From: JANQQC01 sp965262255
GTDB taxonomy: Bacteria; Pseudomonadota; Alphaproteobacteria; Caulobacterales; Hyphomonadaceae
DNA: 64,000 nt
Direction of reading: 5' to 3'
Assembly (NCBI GenBank): GCA_965262255.1
Contig: OZ253505.1
Location: 2,480,001-2,544,000, forward strand
The position numbers were made by a program, and so were the translations under genes. Positions 1 to 7,554 of this stretch are shown here, in pieces. The notes under the pieces are model-generated. The model worked only from the letters and a program-made list of their open reading frames with translations. It did not search any database and was not told the origin of the DNA. Position 1 is the stretch's first letter. Every line of letters starts with the position of its first letter.

Positions 1-2
1 TA

Positions 3-299
3 CGCGTCAAACTTCGATACGACGCTTTTCCTTATCAGGAATTTGGTTCTTCCGATGGTGTCGTATATACAGTTTCATATGCCGCACTTGAGCCAAGTGA
101 AATCGGAATGGTAACCCGAGCCCAAGAAATTCAGTTAAACGAAGTTTACTATCAGGTAAAAATTGAACTAGATGAGCAAACTGTATTGGTTCGGAAAAAA
201 GAAGTTGACCTTAGGGCCGGAATGGAACTTACAACAATCATTATTCTAGAGGATCGGAAGTTAATCGAATGGATTTTACGACCTTTTTTAAACCGATAA
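3..299 (+). CDS. HlyD-family type I secretion adaptor, 3' end only
   Basis: This is the last ~98 codons of a gene that starts before the window. The frame is open from base 3 and ends with TAA at 297-299. The translation reads VKLRYDAFPYQEFGSSDG, then a Gly-Met turn in RAGMELTTIII, and ends IEWILRPFLNR. The 'DAFPYQ.(Y/F)G' segment, the 'GM' turn and the '(L/I)E(Y/W)(L/I)L.P' C-terminus are hallmarks of periplasmic adaptors (HlyD/PrtE type) that link an inner-membrane ABC exporter to a TolC-like channel. Only the final beta-domain and the exit to the C-terminus are visible; the membrane anchor and coiled coil lie outside. No exporter or substrate gene lies downstream in the window, so its partners should be upstream. 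Confidence 0.85.
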   Translation, partial: RVKLRYDAFPYQEFGSSDGVVYTVSYAALEPSEIGMVTRAQEIQLNEVYYQVKIELDEQTVLVRKKEVDLRAGMELTTIIILEDRKLIEWILRPFLNR

Positions 300-375
300 T
301 GCTACGTTTGGTGTGCAGCTAGTACAAACACATACATATGCTTGTTCGTACTGCAGCATAAGGGAATCATATACA

Positions 376-524
376 GTGAGACTGTTGCGAAACTCGTTAC
401 TCGTTCGAATTTCGATGAATTGCACTCAAACAGAATCGCCAACTACCCTATTCTAGGGCCAAACTAGTCGCCGAAACTGCAAATTTTTTAGACATTTTCC
501 AAACTTTTTTCGCAACAGTTTCAC
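376..524. mobile_element. MITE-like element, copy A (149 bp)
   Basis: The 17-bp ends at 376-392 and 508-524 are inverted copies of each other with one mismatch; the core is GACTGTTGCGAAA against TTTCGCAACAGT. The interior matches, in inverted orientation, a second element at 46510-46657. That copy shares the ends and internal words such as CTCGTTACTCGTTCGAATTT and TTGCACTCAAAC. There is no credible ORF inside. Short length, terminal inverted repeats and a dispersed copy fit a non-autonomous transposon mobilised in trans. No matching transposase was recognised in this window. Confidence 0.75.
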
Positions 525-707
525 AGTTGTCCTCAAAGTTCGGAATCCCTACCAATTTATGGGCGGCGTTTTGGAAAAGGGCTTCCGTAGTAACGAAGTA
601 ACTGTGATGAGGTGACAGTTGGTACTGTAAGACTGTATAGTCCCGCAAAGAGGTGCGAAGGATGATATACTGCCGTTATACAGCAATTCCTTCTTGAGGA
701 AACAGTT
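525..707. other. Intergenic stretch before IS481 fragment
   Basis: No gene is visible. It probably holds the left end of the IS whose transposase fragment starts at 708, since the transposase ribosome-binding site (TTGAGGAAACAGTT) sits just before the ATG. I could not define a terminal repeat with confidence because the other end of that IS is missing. Confidence 0.4.
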
Positions 708-893
708 ATGGGACAGGTATTACACACTAACGCAGTCACTACACATGCGATCAGAAAAGAGATACAAGAAGCCCCATCGTCGGTCGCAGATCGCGCATTA
801 GCGAGGTGCTACGGATTAAATTACCGCACAGTGAAGAAATGGCGCGAGCGTGATTCGGTCGATGACCGACGGTCGGGTCGACAAGACCCGCGG
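708..893 (+). pseudogene. IS481-family transposase, N-terminal fragment
   Basis: The first ~62 codons read MGQVLHTNAVTTHAIRKEIQ and then a helix-turn-helix segment (RALARCYGLNYRTVKKWRER). This is the characteristic start of IS481-type transposases ('MGQVLHGSATTT..VR..IQ....L..YGIN..TVAKW..R'). A clear RBS (GAGGA) precedes the ATG. The match ends around 890, where the sequence becomes the antisense of a broken oxidoreductase gene. The rve/DDE catalytic core is therefore gone and the fragment cannot be functional. It is unrelated in sequence to the other DDE transposase at 36812-37831. Confidence 0.75.
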
Positions 894-1876
894 CCAAGGC
901 GTAGCGACTTTGTATATTGATAATCCTAAGACGGAGGCATGAGTATCGGATAGTCCTATCGCAGAAAGAGCCTCGAAAACATCTTGTAGTGCTTGTCCAG
1001 TCGCTAAAATTCCTAGTCGCGGACGATCGCTCTCTAGAACAACTCTGCCTAATTTATTGGTGCGGACATACGCTTGAACCGCGGGCAACTTGACAAGCCG
1101 CATCCTAAGTTCTTTGTCCAAACGAGCGTCGCCTCGTTGTAAATGAACACCGCCTTCTGGTAGATGAAATGTCTGGTTTGTTAAATATAAAGCGGTCAAT
1201 AGAAATGTTACAGACTGTGCTTGAATCCATAGTATCGGCAAGTGCAACTAAACCAATCCAAGCTCCAGCAAATCGACTCATGGCCCAGCCATGGATTCCC
1301 AAGTCCAAAACATCTTGAATCGAGTGGGGGTTGAGTACCGGAATTTCTGCATCTTGCATTGCGTATTCAGATTGAGAAGGAAGAGTCGAAGATTTACAAT
1401 TGTGATCATCTCCGATAACTGCCAGTACTCCGCCATTTGGTGATGAACCGGCGAAGTTCGCGTGTTTGAATGCGTCTCCTGTTCTATCGACTCCAGGGGC
1501 TTTTCCATACCAGAGCCCAAAAATCCCATCAAACTTAGCTCCCGGGAACAGTCCTAGTTGTTGAGATCCCCAAACAGCTGTCGCACCTATATCTTCGTTC
1601 AATCCTTCCCAGAATTTTACATCATGTGAATCCAACCATTTTTGTGCGGCTCTAAGCTGCTGGTCGTATCCTCCCAGCGGCGATCCGCGATAGCCGGAGA
1701 TAAAGCCAGCGGTATTGAGTCCATGACGTTGGTCTAATCTTTTTCGGTAAGGGCAGTCGGACAAGGGCTTGGATTCCCGTCATAAAGGCCGTGCCTTGGG
1801 TAAGGTCATACTTGTATGAGAGTTGAACATTACTAACCGAAGGTTGTTGTTCTATCGTGGTGGTTTGGTCGACCAA
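888..1876 (-). pseudogene. Indolepyruvate ferredoxin oxidoreductase, broken 5' fragment
   Basis: About 330 residues of the N-terminal half of a fused indolepyruvate:ferredoxin oxidoreductase (2-oxoacid oxidoreductase using thiamine diphosphate) can be followed through three frames. Residues LTQGTAFMTGIQALVRLPL are read from 1876. A frameshift near 1760 leads to GLNTAGFISGYRGSPLGGYD and on to DDHNCKSSTLPSQSE. A second shift near 1200-1240 leads to LPEGGVHLQRGD and KVATPWPR at ~888. The ISGYRGSPLGG and DDH.(C)KSS.LP.QSE segments are typical of the family. The gene then stops abruptly at the junction with the IS481 fragment, so some 800 residues are missing. The TTG start at 1876 lies 7 bp from the inserted IS1595 element, which separates it from a GAGGA ribosome-binding sequence now located near 3380. 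Confidence 0.8.
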
Positions 1877-1882
1877 TTTTAG

Positions 1883-3369
1883 GGGAATTACTTACTTGTT
1901 GACACATGGTGTTAGCATCTAGGAGCTGGATACTTGATTTGGGACAAAGAGATAAGAGTCTATGAAGAATTCGGAAAAGAAAGAATCTTCCGAGAACGGA
2001 CACGGCATCCAATAAAACAGCCAGTTCAACACTTCGTCGCAAACGAATTCGGTTCTACGATGAGATTTTGTCAATTTGCTTAGTTGCTCGTAAGTGATTA
2101 GTGTCAAACTAATCCGCTGATTCTGCTGTAGCAAAATCGGAACTCCCTTGAATTCTGCAAAATACTTTGTTCAAAGATTACCACGTACATTAAGGGGTAC
2201 GCTCCGTTGATGTCGACAAGTAGGTTGTTTTCTAGATTTTTGTCTCGTATACCTGCCGATTACCTTCACCGACTGGCATAGTGTGTTGCAACATTTTCCA
2301 GTGTGTCGTCAATACCTATAAGTGGATCTTACCTTGCGGGAACAGGTCCTCGTGCTACCAACTCTTTCCACGACAACCGCTTCCCCGACATCTCACGAAC
2401 TATATGACCCATGAAGTTCATTGTGTTTTCACCCCTCAGATTAGAGCGGGTAGCGAACTCATTGACGTAAGAGGCTAGGTGCTTAGCCGACAACCAGTGG
2501 TTAGTCCCATGATACGATCTTCGGAGTAACGCTCAGAACGATTCAATGCCATTCGTGTGCGCTTGCTTTTTCACCCATTCTCCTGCCGAATGCTTGACCG
2601 TGCTGTGTTCGTAGCCGTTATCTTCTAGTCCGTCGTAGGACTTGGACTCGTCTGTATAGACATGAGTACCTTCTTTGACATTATCTTGAATGAAGCCTTG
2701 CAGTGTCTCTTTGGTCGTATCAGAGACGGGTTTCGCAACTAAACGGCCTGTTTCACGTCCCTTGATACCTACAACCGCCATCTTGCCAACTGCACCGCGG
2801 CCTTTATTCAGCTTCTTGTCTTCGTGTTTATTCTTTTCAACTCCGCCAAAGTAGGCTTCATCAACTTCTACAGCAGTCTCTAGCAATATCGGATCATCAC
2901 CTTGGTAAGCCTCACGAATACGCATAGCCATAAACCAAGCCGACTTCTGAGATATACCTAGATCGTGGGATAACTTGGTGCTAGATGTTCCCTTGATATT
3001 AATCGCCATCAGGAAGATCGCGATAGCCCATTCACGAAAACCAATCTTCGAATCGTGCATTAACGAACCCGTCTTAGAACTGAAATCCTTGCGACAATCC
3101 TTACATCGAAACGCTCGCTTGCCTGCCTTCCGACGCTCAGTCACTCGCTTGCTATTGCAATGAGTGCATTCCACGCCGTTCTTCCTGCGATGTTTGATAA
3201 ACCAATTCTCCGCGACTTCGTTGTACGGGAATCTACGGGCAATTTGTATTACCGAAAGTTTTTGGGTGGTCACGGTGCAACTCCATTTTTGTACGAGAGT
3301 TGACCACGTCACCAACACTTTAACAAAGACTAATTTCCATCATTATGTGTCAACAAGTAAGTAATTCCC
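1883..3369 (-). mobile_element. IS1595-family insertion sequence, complete with TSD
   Basis: The two 25-bp ends (1883-1907 and 3345-3369) are perfect inverted repeats, beginning GGGAATTACTTACTTG. They are flanked by an exact 8-bp direct repeat AATTTTAG (1875-1882 and 3370-3377), the duplication length typical of the IS1595 family. The transposase lies on the minus strand. About 420 bp between the transposase end and the left repeat carries no recognisable gene. The element landed in the 5' leader of the indolepyruvate oxidoreductase pseudogene. Intact ends and duplication show a fairly recent insertion, although the transposase has a nonsense codon. Confidence 0.9.
2329..3318 (-). pseudogene. 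IS1595-family transposase with in-frame UGA
   Basis: This is a DDE-type (ISXO2-like) transposase. It shows an N-terminal zinc-ribbon (CTHCNSKR...FRCKDCRKDFSSKTGS), the helical segment WAIAIFLMAINIKG..S..L...LGIS.K.AWFM.HRIR-like, and a catalytic core with VDEAYFGG and YTDESKSYDGL, ending NGIESF. At 2533-2535 the expected Trp codon after NGIESF is UGA. The same frame continues for 68 codons (ALLRRSYHGTNHW...) to a UAA at 2329-2331, so a single nonsense mutation removes the C-terminal part. The N-terminus is uncertain: GTG at 3318 or an internal GTG nearer QKLSVIQIARRFP. Confidence 0.85.
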
Positions 3370-3627
3370 AATTTTAGTCCTCGCAAATATTCAAACATGG
3401 TGTGGCGTTTGCCGCAAGAAAAGCAACCAATATTCAACCGAACTAAGGGATATTGGATGTTGTACAGAGTGACGGGATTTAGTACAGATAATTTAGTTTT
3501 TATTTCAGATTGTCAAATTTGACGGAATCGGTGATCAGTATATCTTGTTGTCATCATACTCGTTCATGATTAGTTTCGATTTTAGTTTACATATCCGAAA
3601 TTTTTCCTGCAGAGCTTATTTGAATTC

Positions 3628-4809
3628 TTAGAGGCGTTCGACGGCCATCGCAATTCCTTCGCCACCTCCAATACATAGTGATGCTACTCCTCGTTTTACA
3701 TCTCTATCTTCCATTGTTGCAAGCAACGTTATGAGTACGCGAGCGCCAGATGCTCCAATCGGATGTCCCATCGCACATGCACCACCGTTCACGTTGAGTA
3801 TTTCATGAGATATTCCGAGTTCTTTCATTGCGATCATAGGAACTACCGCGAAAGCTTCGTTAACTTCCCAGAGGTCGACATCCTTTACAGTCCAGCCTGC
3901 GCGACTAAGTGCTTTATTGATTGCTTTCACTGGTGCGGTAGTAAAATATTCGGGAGCGTGGGCGTGAGAGGCTGTCGCGACAATTCGCGCAATGGGTTGG
4001 CAATCGGAGTCAAGCGCTGATTTTGAGGACATTGCGACTACAGCCGCCGCACCATCTGAAATCGCTGATGCGTTGGCTGCTGTGACTGTTCCCTCTTTGT
4101 TAAAGGCTGGTCGTAGAGTCGGGATTTTTTCGGGACGAGCTATTCGAGGAAGTTCATCTGATTCAACAGTCGTCTCGCCCTTTCTAGTTTTGATTGTTAC
4201 TGGTGCGATTTCGCGACTAAATTTCCCTTCAGAAGTTGCAGTTTTAGCGCGATTTAGAGTTTCTAGAGCGTAGGCATCCTGTTGTTCCCGGGTAAACTGA
4301 TACTCCCCAGCAATTTTGTCGGCATATACTCCCATTGCTTCTCCCGTGTAGGCATCGCTTAAACCGTCCAAAGCCATATGATCTTGAGCTGTAGCAGATC
4401 CATACTTGTGCCCTTTTCGTAAATTGATCAGGTGCGGGGCATTGGTCATGGACTCCATCCCACCCGCTATTACAACTTGTGCTTCCCCGGAAACGATTGT
4501 GTTATTTGCTAAATTAATTGCTTGGAGGCCGGAGCCGCACATTTTGTTGATAGTCGTTGCCTGAACGTTTTCATCTAAACCAGCATTGAACCCTACCTGC
4601 CGCGCTGGTGCTTGGCCTTGACCTGCGCCAAGACAATTCCCCATAATGATTTGTTCGACATGATCAGAACTAAGGCTAGTTTGGCTTAGAGCTGATTTGA
4701 CAGCGATGCCTCCGAGTTCGCTGGCCGAAAGTTCGGCTAGGTCACCGAGCAGTCCTCCAATTGGAGTTCTTGCCATTCCGACTATAACGACACCTTCATC
4801 CTCTTTCAT
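3628..4809 (-). CDS. Acetyl-CoA C-acetyltransferase (thiolase)
   Basis: A 393-residue thiolase that condenses two acetyl-CoA or cleaves 3-ketoacyl-CoA. Counting from the ATG at 4809, the acylated nucleophile is Cys91 in NKMCGSGLQ. The downstream catalytic motifs are VNEAFA, GGACAMGHPIGASG (His) and SLCIGGGEG (the second Cys). The ATG at 4809 is preferred over the longer frame starting at 4917: it has AGGAG 7-8 bases upstream, and MKEDEGVVIVGMARTPIG aligns with the usual thiolase start. Length is normal for a cytosolic biosynthetic or PhaA-type thiolase. No polyhydroxyalkanoate or beta-oxidation partner gene is adjacent, so the exact pathway is not decided. Confidence 0.93.
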   Translation of the reverse strand: MKEDEGVVIVGMARTPIGGLLGDLAELSASELGGIAVKSALSQTSLSSDHVEQIIMGNCLGAGQGQAPARQVGFNAGLDENVQATTINKMCGSGLQAINLANNTIVSGEAQVVIAGGMESMTNAPHLINLRKGHKYGSATAQDHMALDGLSDAYTGEAMGVYADKIAGEYQFTREQQDAYALETLNRAKTATSEGKFSREIAPVTIKTRKGETTVESDELPRIARPEKIPTLRPAFNKEGTVTAANASAISDGAAAVVAMSSKSALDSDCQPIARIVATASHAHAPEYFTTAPVKAINKALSRAGWTVKDVDLWEVNEAFAVVPMIAMKELGISHEILNVNGGACAMGHPIGASGARVLITLLATMEDRDVKRGVASLCIGGGEGIAMAVERL

Positions 4810-5012
4810 ACTGTCGCTCCTGTAGAGTAATTTGAAGAGAGGGATTGTACCATATGATTTAACTTTGCGATTGTAACAACTTGAGATTCGGCCTATGTTA
4901 TGCAATTCGGACTTCAAAACGAATAAGACGGGCTAGGGACTATAAAGCCTCTTTATTCCCTTTCAAGAAACTAAAAATATCTTTTGTCTGTGTTGTGTAA
5001 ACGTCGATAGTG

Positions 5013-5270
5013 TTAGGATTGAAGTGATGTGTTTAAGTCTGAAATAATTGCTTCGAGAAAAACTTCTTTGTTGAAATCGATATCTTCGGAAGGATTGGGG
5101 TCAAATTCCGAAGCGGTTTTCACAATAAATCTAAATCCTACTGTTTTATTGCCGTCTTTGATAAACTCAATTTCGTTTTCATTAATAAAATAATCCGACC
5201 CTTCGAATTCCTCAGTTAACCTGACCTTAATTTCCTCTTCGGTCATTTTTCTAGGTTTAGAGTTTTTCAT
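5013..5270 (-). CDS. Small acidic hypothetical protein
   Basis: An 85-residue frame, MKNSKPRKMTEEEIKVRLTE to NTSLQS, rich in Glu, Asp and Lys. It has no signal peptide, membrane segment or motif I recognise. It lies 229 bp downstream of the DNA methyltransferase at 5500-6477 on the same strand. Its composition looks protein-like and it has an ATG start, but there is no strong RBS. It is far too short to be a cognate restriction enzyme. It could be a genuine small accessory gene or a chance frame. Confidence 0.4.
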   Translation of the reverse strand: MKNSKPRKMTEEEIKVRLTEEFEGSDYFINENEIEFIKDGNKTVGFRFIVKTASEFDPNPSEDIDFNKEVFLEAIISDLNTSLQS

Positions 5271-5499
5271 AACTACGTAAACATTTGTATTGTCAAAACC
5301 TACATCACAAATTTCGAGTGTCCTATAAAATATTCGTGTAACGTCAATAACTTCAGTTACTGCAGCGTAAACAAACTGATGATCAAATCTGTCATCCTTA
5401 ATTAAAATTCTTGATTGTGTATTGAAAGAAAGTGCCTAATTGTAAAGTGAAATCATAAAAAGATGACGGAAATAAGTAAACTTCCACGAAATTCGCTCA

Positions 5500-6477
5500 T
5501 CAACCGTTCGCAGTTCTATGAAAATTTTTGAGTGTGTTCCGTTCCCAAAATACCATATCTTCGTATCCTTGAATCCTTTGATTCTCTTCCGCCAACAATA
5601 GTCGTTTTTCAGCAACTATTGCGTAGTCTTCATTCTGTTCAATACCGATAAAATTTCGTCCAAGTTTCTTCGCAACAACTGAGGTAGTACCGCTTCCAAG
5701 GAAAGGGTCAAGTACCAAATCATTTTCGTTCGAGCTTGCTAATACGAGCTTTGCAATCAGTTTTTCACTTTTCTGGGTAGGATGTTCTGTATTTTCAGGC
5801 ATTGACCAAAAAGGAATTGTAATGTCTGTCCATAAGTTTGAGGGAAAAGTGTCGCGAAAATTGCCTCTAGAAGTTTTTTTCCAATCTCTTGGGGTTCCGG
5901 ACTTATCTGTGTAAGGGGCGTTAACTTGGCGTCGTATTTTAACGTTATCAACATTAAAGGTGTAGTTGTTTGAGATCGTACAAAACCAAATATCTTCGCT
6001 CGCATTCTTCCAGTTCGAAAGTGCTCCACGACCTTTTTCTCGTTCCCAAGTGATTCTGTTGCGTACCTGAAGGTGCTCAGACGCGGCCTCAAAGATTGAT
6101 ATCGAAGTTAGCCAATCGCCGCAAACGTAAACGGTCGCACTCGACTTGAGTACATTCAAGCATCGATGAATTATGCCCGCTAACCAATGTGTATAATCTT
6201 TTGTAGGAAGCCTTGCGAATCGGTAAGAGCCAAAGGTCTTGTTTAGATTGTATGGAGGATCTAAGATAAGCAAATCGACTGAGTTTTGCGGTAGCTTATC
6301 AACAACGTCCAAGTAACTTCCGTTTATTGTTCTTCCGATGCAGTTTTTCGCAGTAACATCTTCTGCCCTAATCAAACGATCCTTGAACAGCCGCCTCTCC
6401 GACTTCGAGATCGCAATTGTTTTGTTTCGTGAAGATTGTGGCTTATGGTTTCCTCTCCCTTGCTTTTGGTAAGACAT
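5500..6477 (-). CDS. Solitary beta-class DNA methyltransferase (N6-A or N4-C)
   Basis: A 325-residue SAM-dependent amino-methyltransferase. The catalytic motif IV, DPPY, is at residues 73-76 (LLILDPPYNLNK). The SAM-binding motif I, DPFLGSGTT, is at 257-265 near the C-terminus. This order defines the beta class. Between them lies a variable target-recognition region with TWEREKGRGALSNWKN and HPTQKSEKLIAKLV, typical of type II modification enzymes. The ATG at 6477 follows a good AAAGGAGGATC ribosome-binding site. No restriction endonuclease gene is visible on either side, so this looks like an orphan methyltransferase or the survivor of a lost R-M pair. Target sequence and N4/N6 specificity cannot be read from the sequence. 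Confidence 0.88.
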   Translation of the reverse strand: MSYQKQGRGNHKPQSSRNKTIAISKSERRLFKDRLIRAEDVTAKNCIGRTINGSYLDVVDKLPQNSVDLLILDPPYNLNKTFGSYRFARLPTKDYTHWLAGIIHRCLNVLKSSATVYVCGDWLTSISIFEAASEHLQVRNRITWEREKGRGALSNWKNASEDIWFCTISNNYTFNVDNVKIRRQVNAPYTDKSGTPRDWKKTSRGNFRDTFPSNLWTDITIPFWSMPENTEHPTQKSEKLIAKLVLASSNENDLVLDPFLGSGTTSVVAKKLGRNFIGIEQNEDYAIVAEKRLLLAEENQRIQGYEDMVFWERNTLKNFHRTANG

Positions 6478-6794
6478 TCTGATCCTCCTTTAGGATTTTA
6501 CATATGCGACAACTTTCTTCTAACCTACAGAAACTTGCCGTTTCGAGATATACTATACCTTATTAAGTCTTTTTGTCCAAAATACTTGAAAATGAAGGAA
6601 TAAAAAGGGAACTTCCAAACTGCTTATGCTTGATGCTAATTATGCAAACCAACGCTTATGTATTGCAAATCGTCTTCAACAATAGTATATAACGAATAGT
6701 TTTGCCAAAATGCACACTTACGTTTCTGCATATTGAGGTCAACCAAGGAGGTTTGACAAGGCAATAGTTCCACGAATTTTTTAAGGACAACTCC
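6478..6794. other. Intergenic region, methyltransferase / DUF4167
   Basis: A divergent promoter region of ~317 bp. I see no gene, and no repeat beyond short AT-rich runs. The AAGGA just before 6795 is the ribosome-binding site of the DUF4167 gene. In many alphaproteobacteria prmC and prfA lie here; neither is present. Confidence 0.5.
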
Positions 6795-7298
6795 ATGAAA
6801 CGCCAACGCGGGCGTAGTCGCCGCTCAGGCGGCGGACAAGGTTTCAATCCCAATCGCCACTATGAATCATCCGGCCCCGATGTGAAAATCAGAGGTACGG
6901 CCCAGCAAGTTTTTGAAAAGTACACCCAATACGCTAGAGATGCTCAAACAGCAGGAGATCGGGTGAGTTCAGAAGCATTTCTTCAGCACGCTGAACACTA
7001 TGCCCGGATTATGGCATTAGCACCGGCCAAGCAAAAACCGAGTCGAGACGAGGGACGTGATTCGTCGGATCGCCGTGACCATAGGTCAGATTCGATGTCT
7101 CGTTCAGATAACCGGCGACCGCCAAGAGAGTCTGTCAATGGAGATGCGAGGAGACGGCCTGAGAGAAAAGACCCCATGTTCAGTCAAAACGAGTTTCCTA
7201 GCGAACCAATGAGAATGGCAGATTCTAATCGCGAAAATCGAGGACGTAGACCGAGCCGACCGCGACCGCAATTCCCGCGCAATGAAAACCCTGACTGA
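6795..7298 (+). CDS. DUF4167 domain protein
   Basis: 167 residues. The N-terminus is a basic Gly/Arg stretch (MKRQRGRSRRSGGGQGFNP) followed by the DUF4167 signature at about residues 23-75: HYESSGPDVKIRGTA, then VFEKYTQYARDAQ and GDRVSSEAFLQHAEHYARI. The remaining ~95 residues are a low-complexity, Arg/Asp/Ser-rich, probably disordered tail. The family is widespread in Alphaproteobacteria, usually between prmC and clpB, and has no settled function; the basic ends suggest RNA or nucleic-acid contact (inference). The ATG follows AAGGA with 8-base spacing. The neighbouring clpB matches the usual gene order and supports the alphaproteobacterial assignment. Confidence 0.9.
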   Translation: MKRQRGRSRRSGGGQGFNPNRHYESSGPDVKIRGTAQQVFEKYTQYARDAQTAGDRVSSEAFLQHAEHYARIMALAPAKQKPSRDEGRDSSDRRDHRSDSMSRSDNRRPPRESVNGDARRRPERKDPMFSQNEFPSEPMRMADSNRENRGRRPSRPRPQFPRNENPD

Positions 7299-7414
7299 GA
7301 GATTTTTCCGATAACTCTATATGAAACTGACTTAGAAAGAGGTTAAAACTATCTGGTAACGAGCCAATAGATTCGTCCGCAAGGTTAGCGGATTTAAAAA
7401 AATTTCCTTTACCC

Positions 7415-7447
7415 CTTGCAGAAGCAGAACTGCTAACTACATATAAT
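7415..7447 (+). promoter_or_regulatory. Possible clpB promoter
   Basis: In the 255-bp gap before clpB a TATAAT hexamer lies at 7442-7447 and a CCCCTTGCAG at 7412-7421. The spacing (20 bp from TTGCAG to TATAAT) is longer than the sigma-70 optimum. CTTG with CTACAT 18 bp later could instead be a heat-shock (RpoH) type promoter, as expected for clpB. Weak evidence only. Confidence 0.25.
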
Positions 7448-7554
7448 CCGTGAGGTCTTGTCGCCGATTATCGGGACAACCTTTCTGAACTGGTTGCGTT
7501 AATCAAACGAGCCAAAAATTTAAACCAAACTATCTGCCTATTGGAGGGGATACC

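Noticed and set aside
1907..2328. Passenger gene inside the IS1595 element
   Set aside because: A plus-strand run (IRVYEEFGKERIFRERTRHP) is open for some 50 codons but has no start context and no recognised family, and stops follow soon after.
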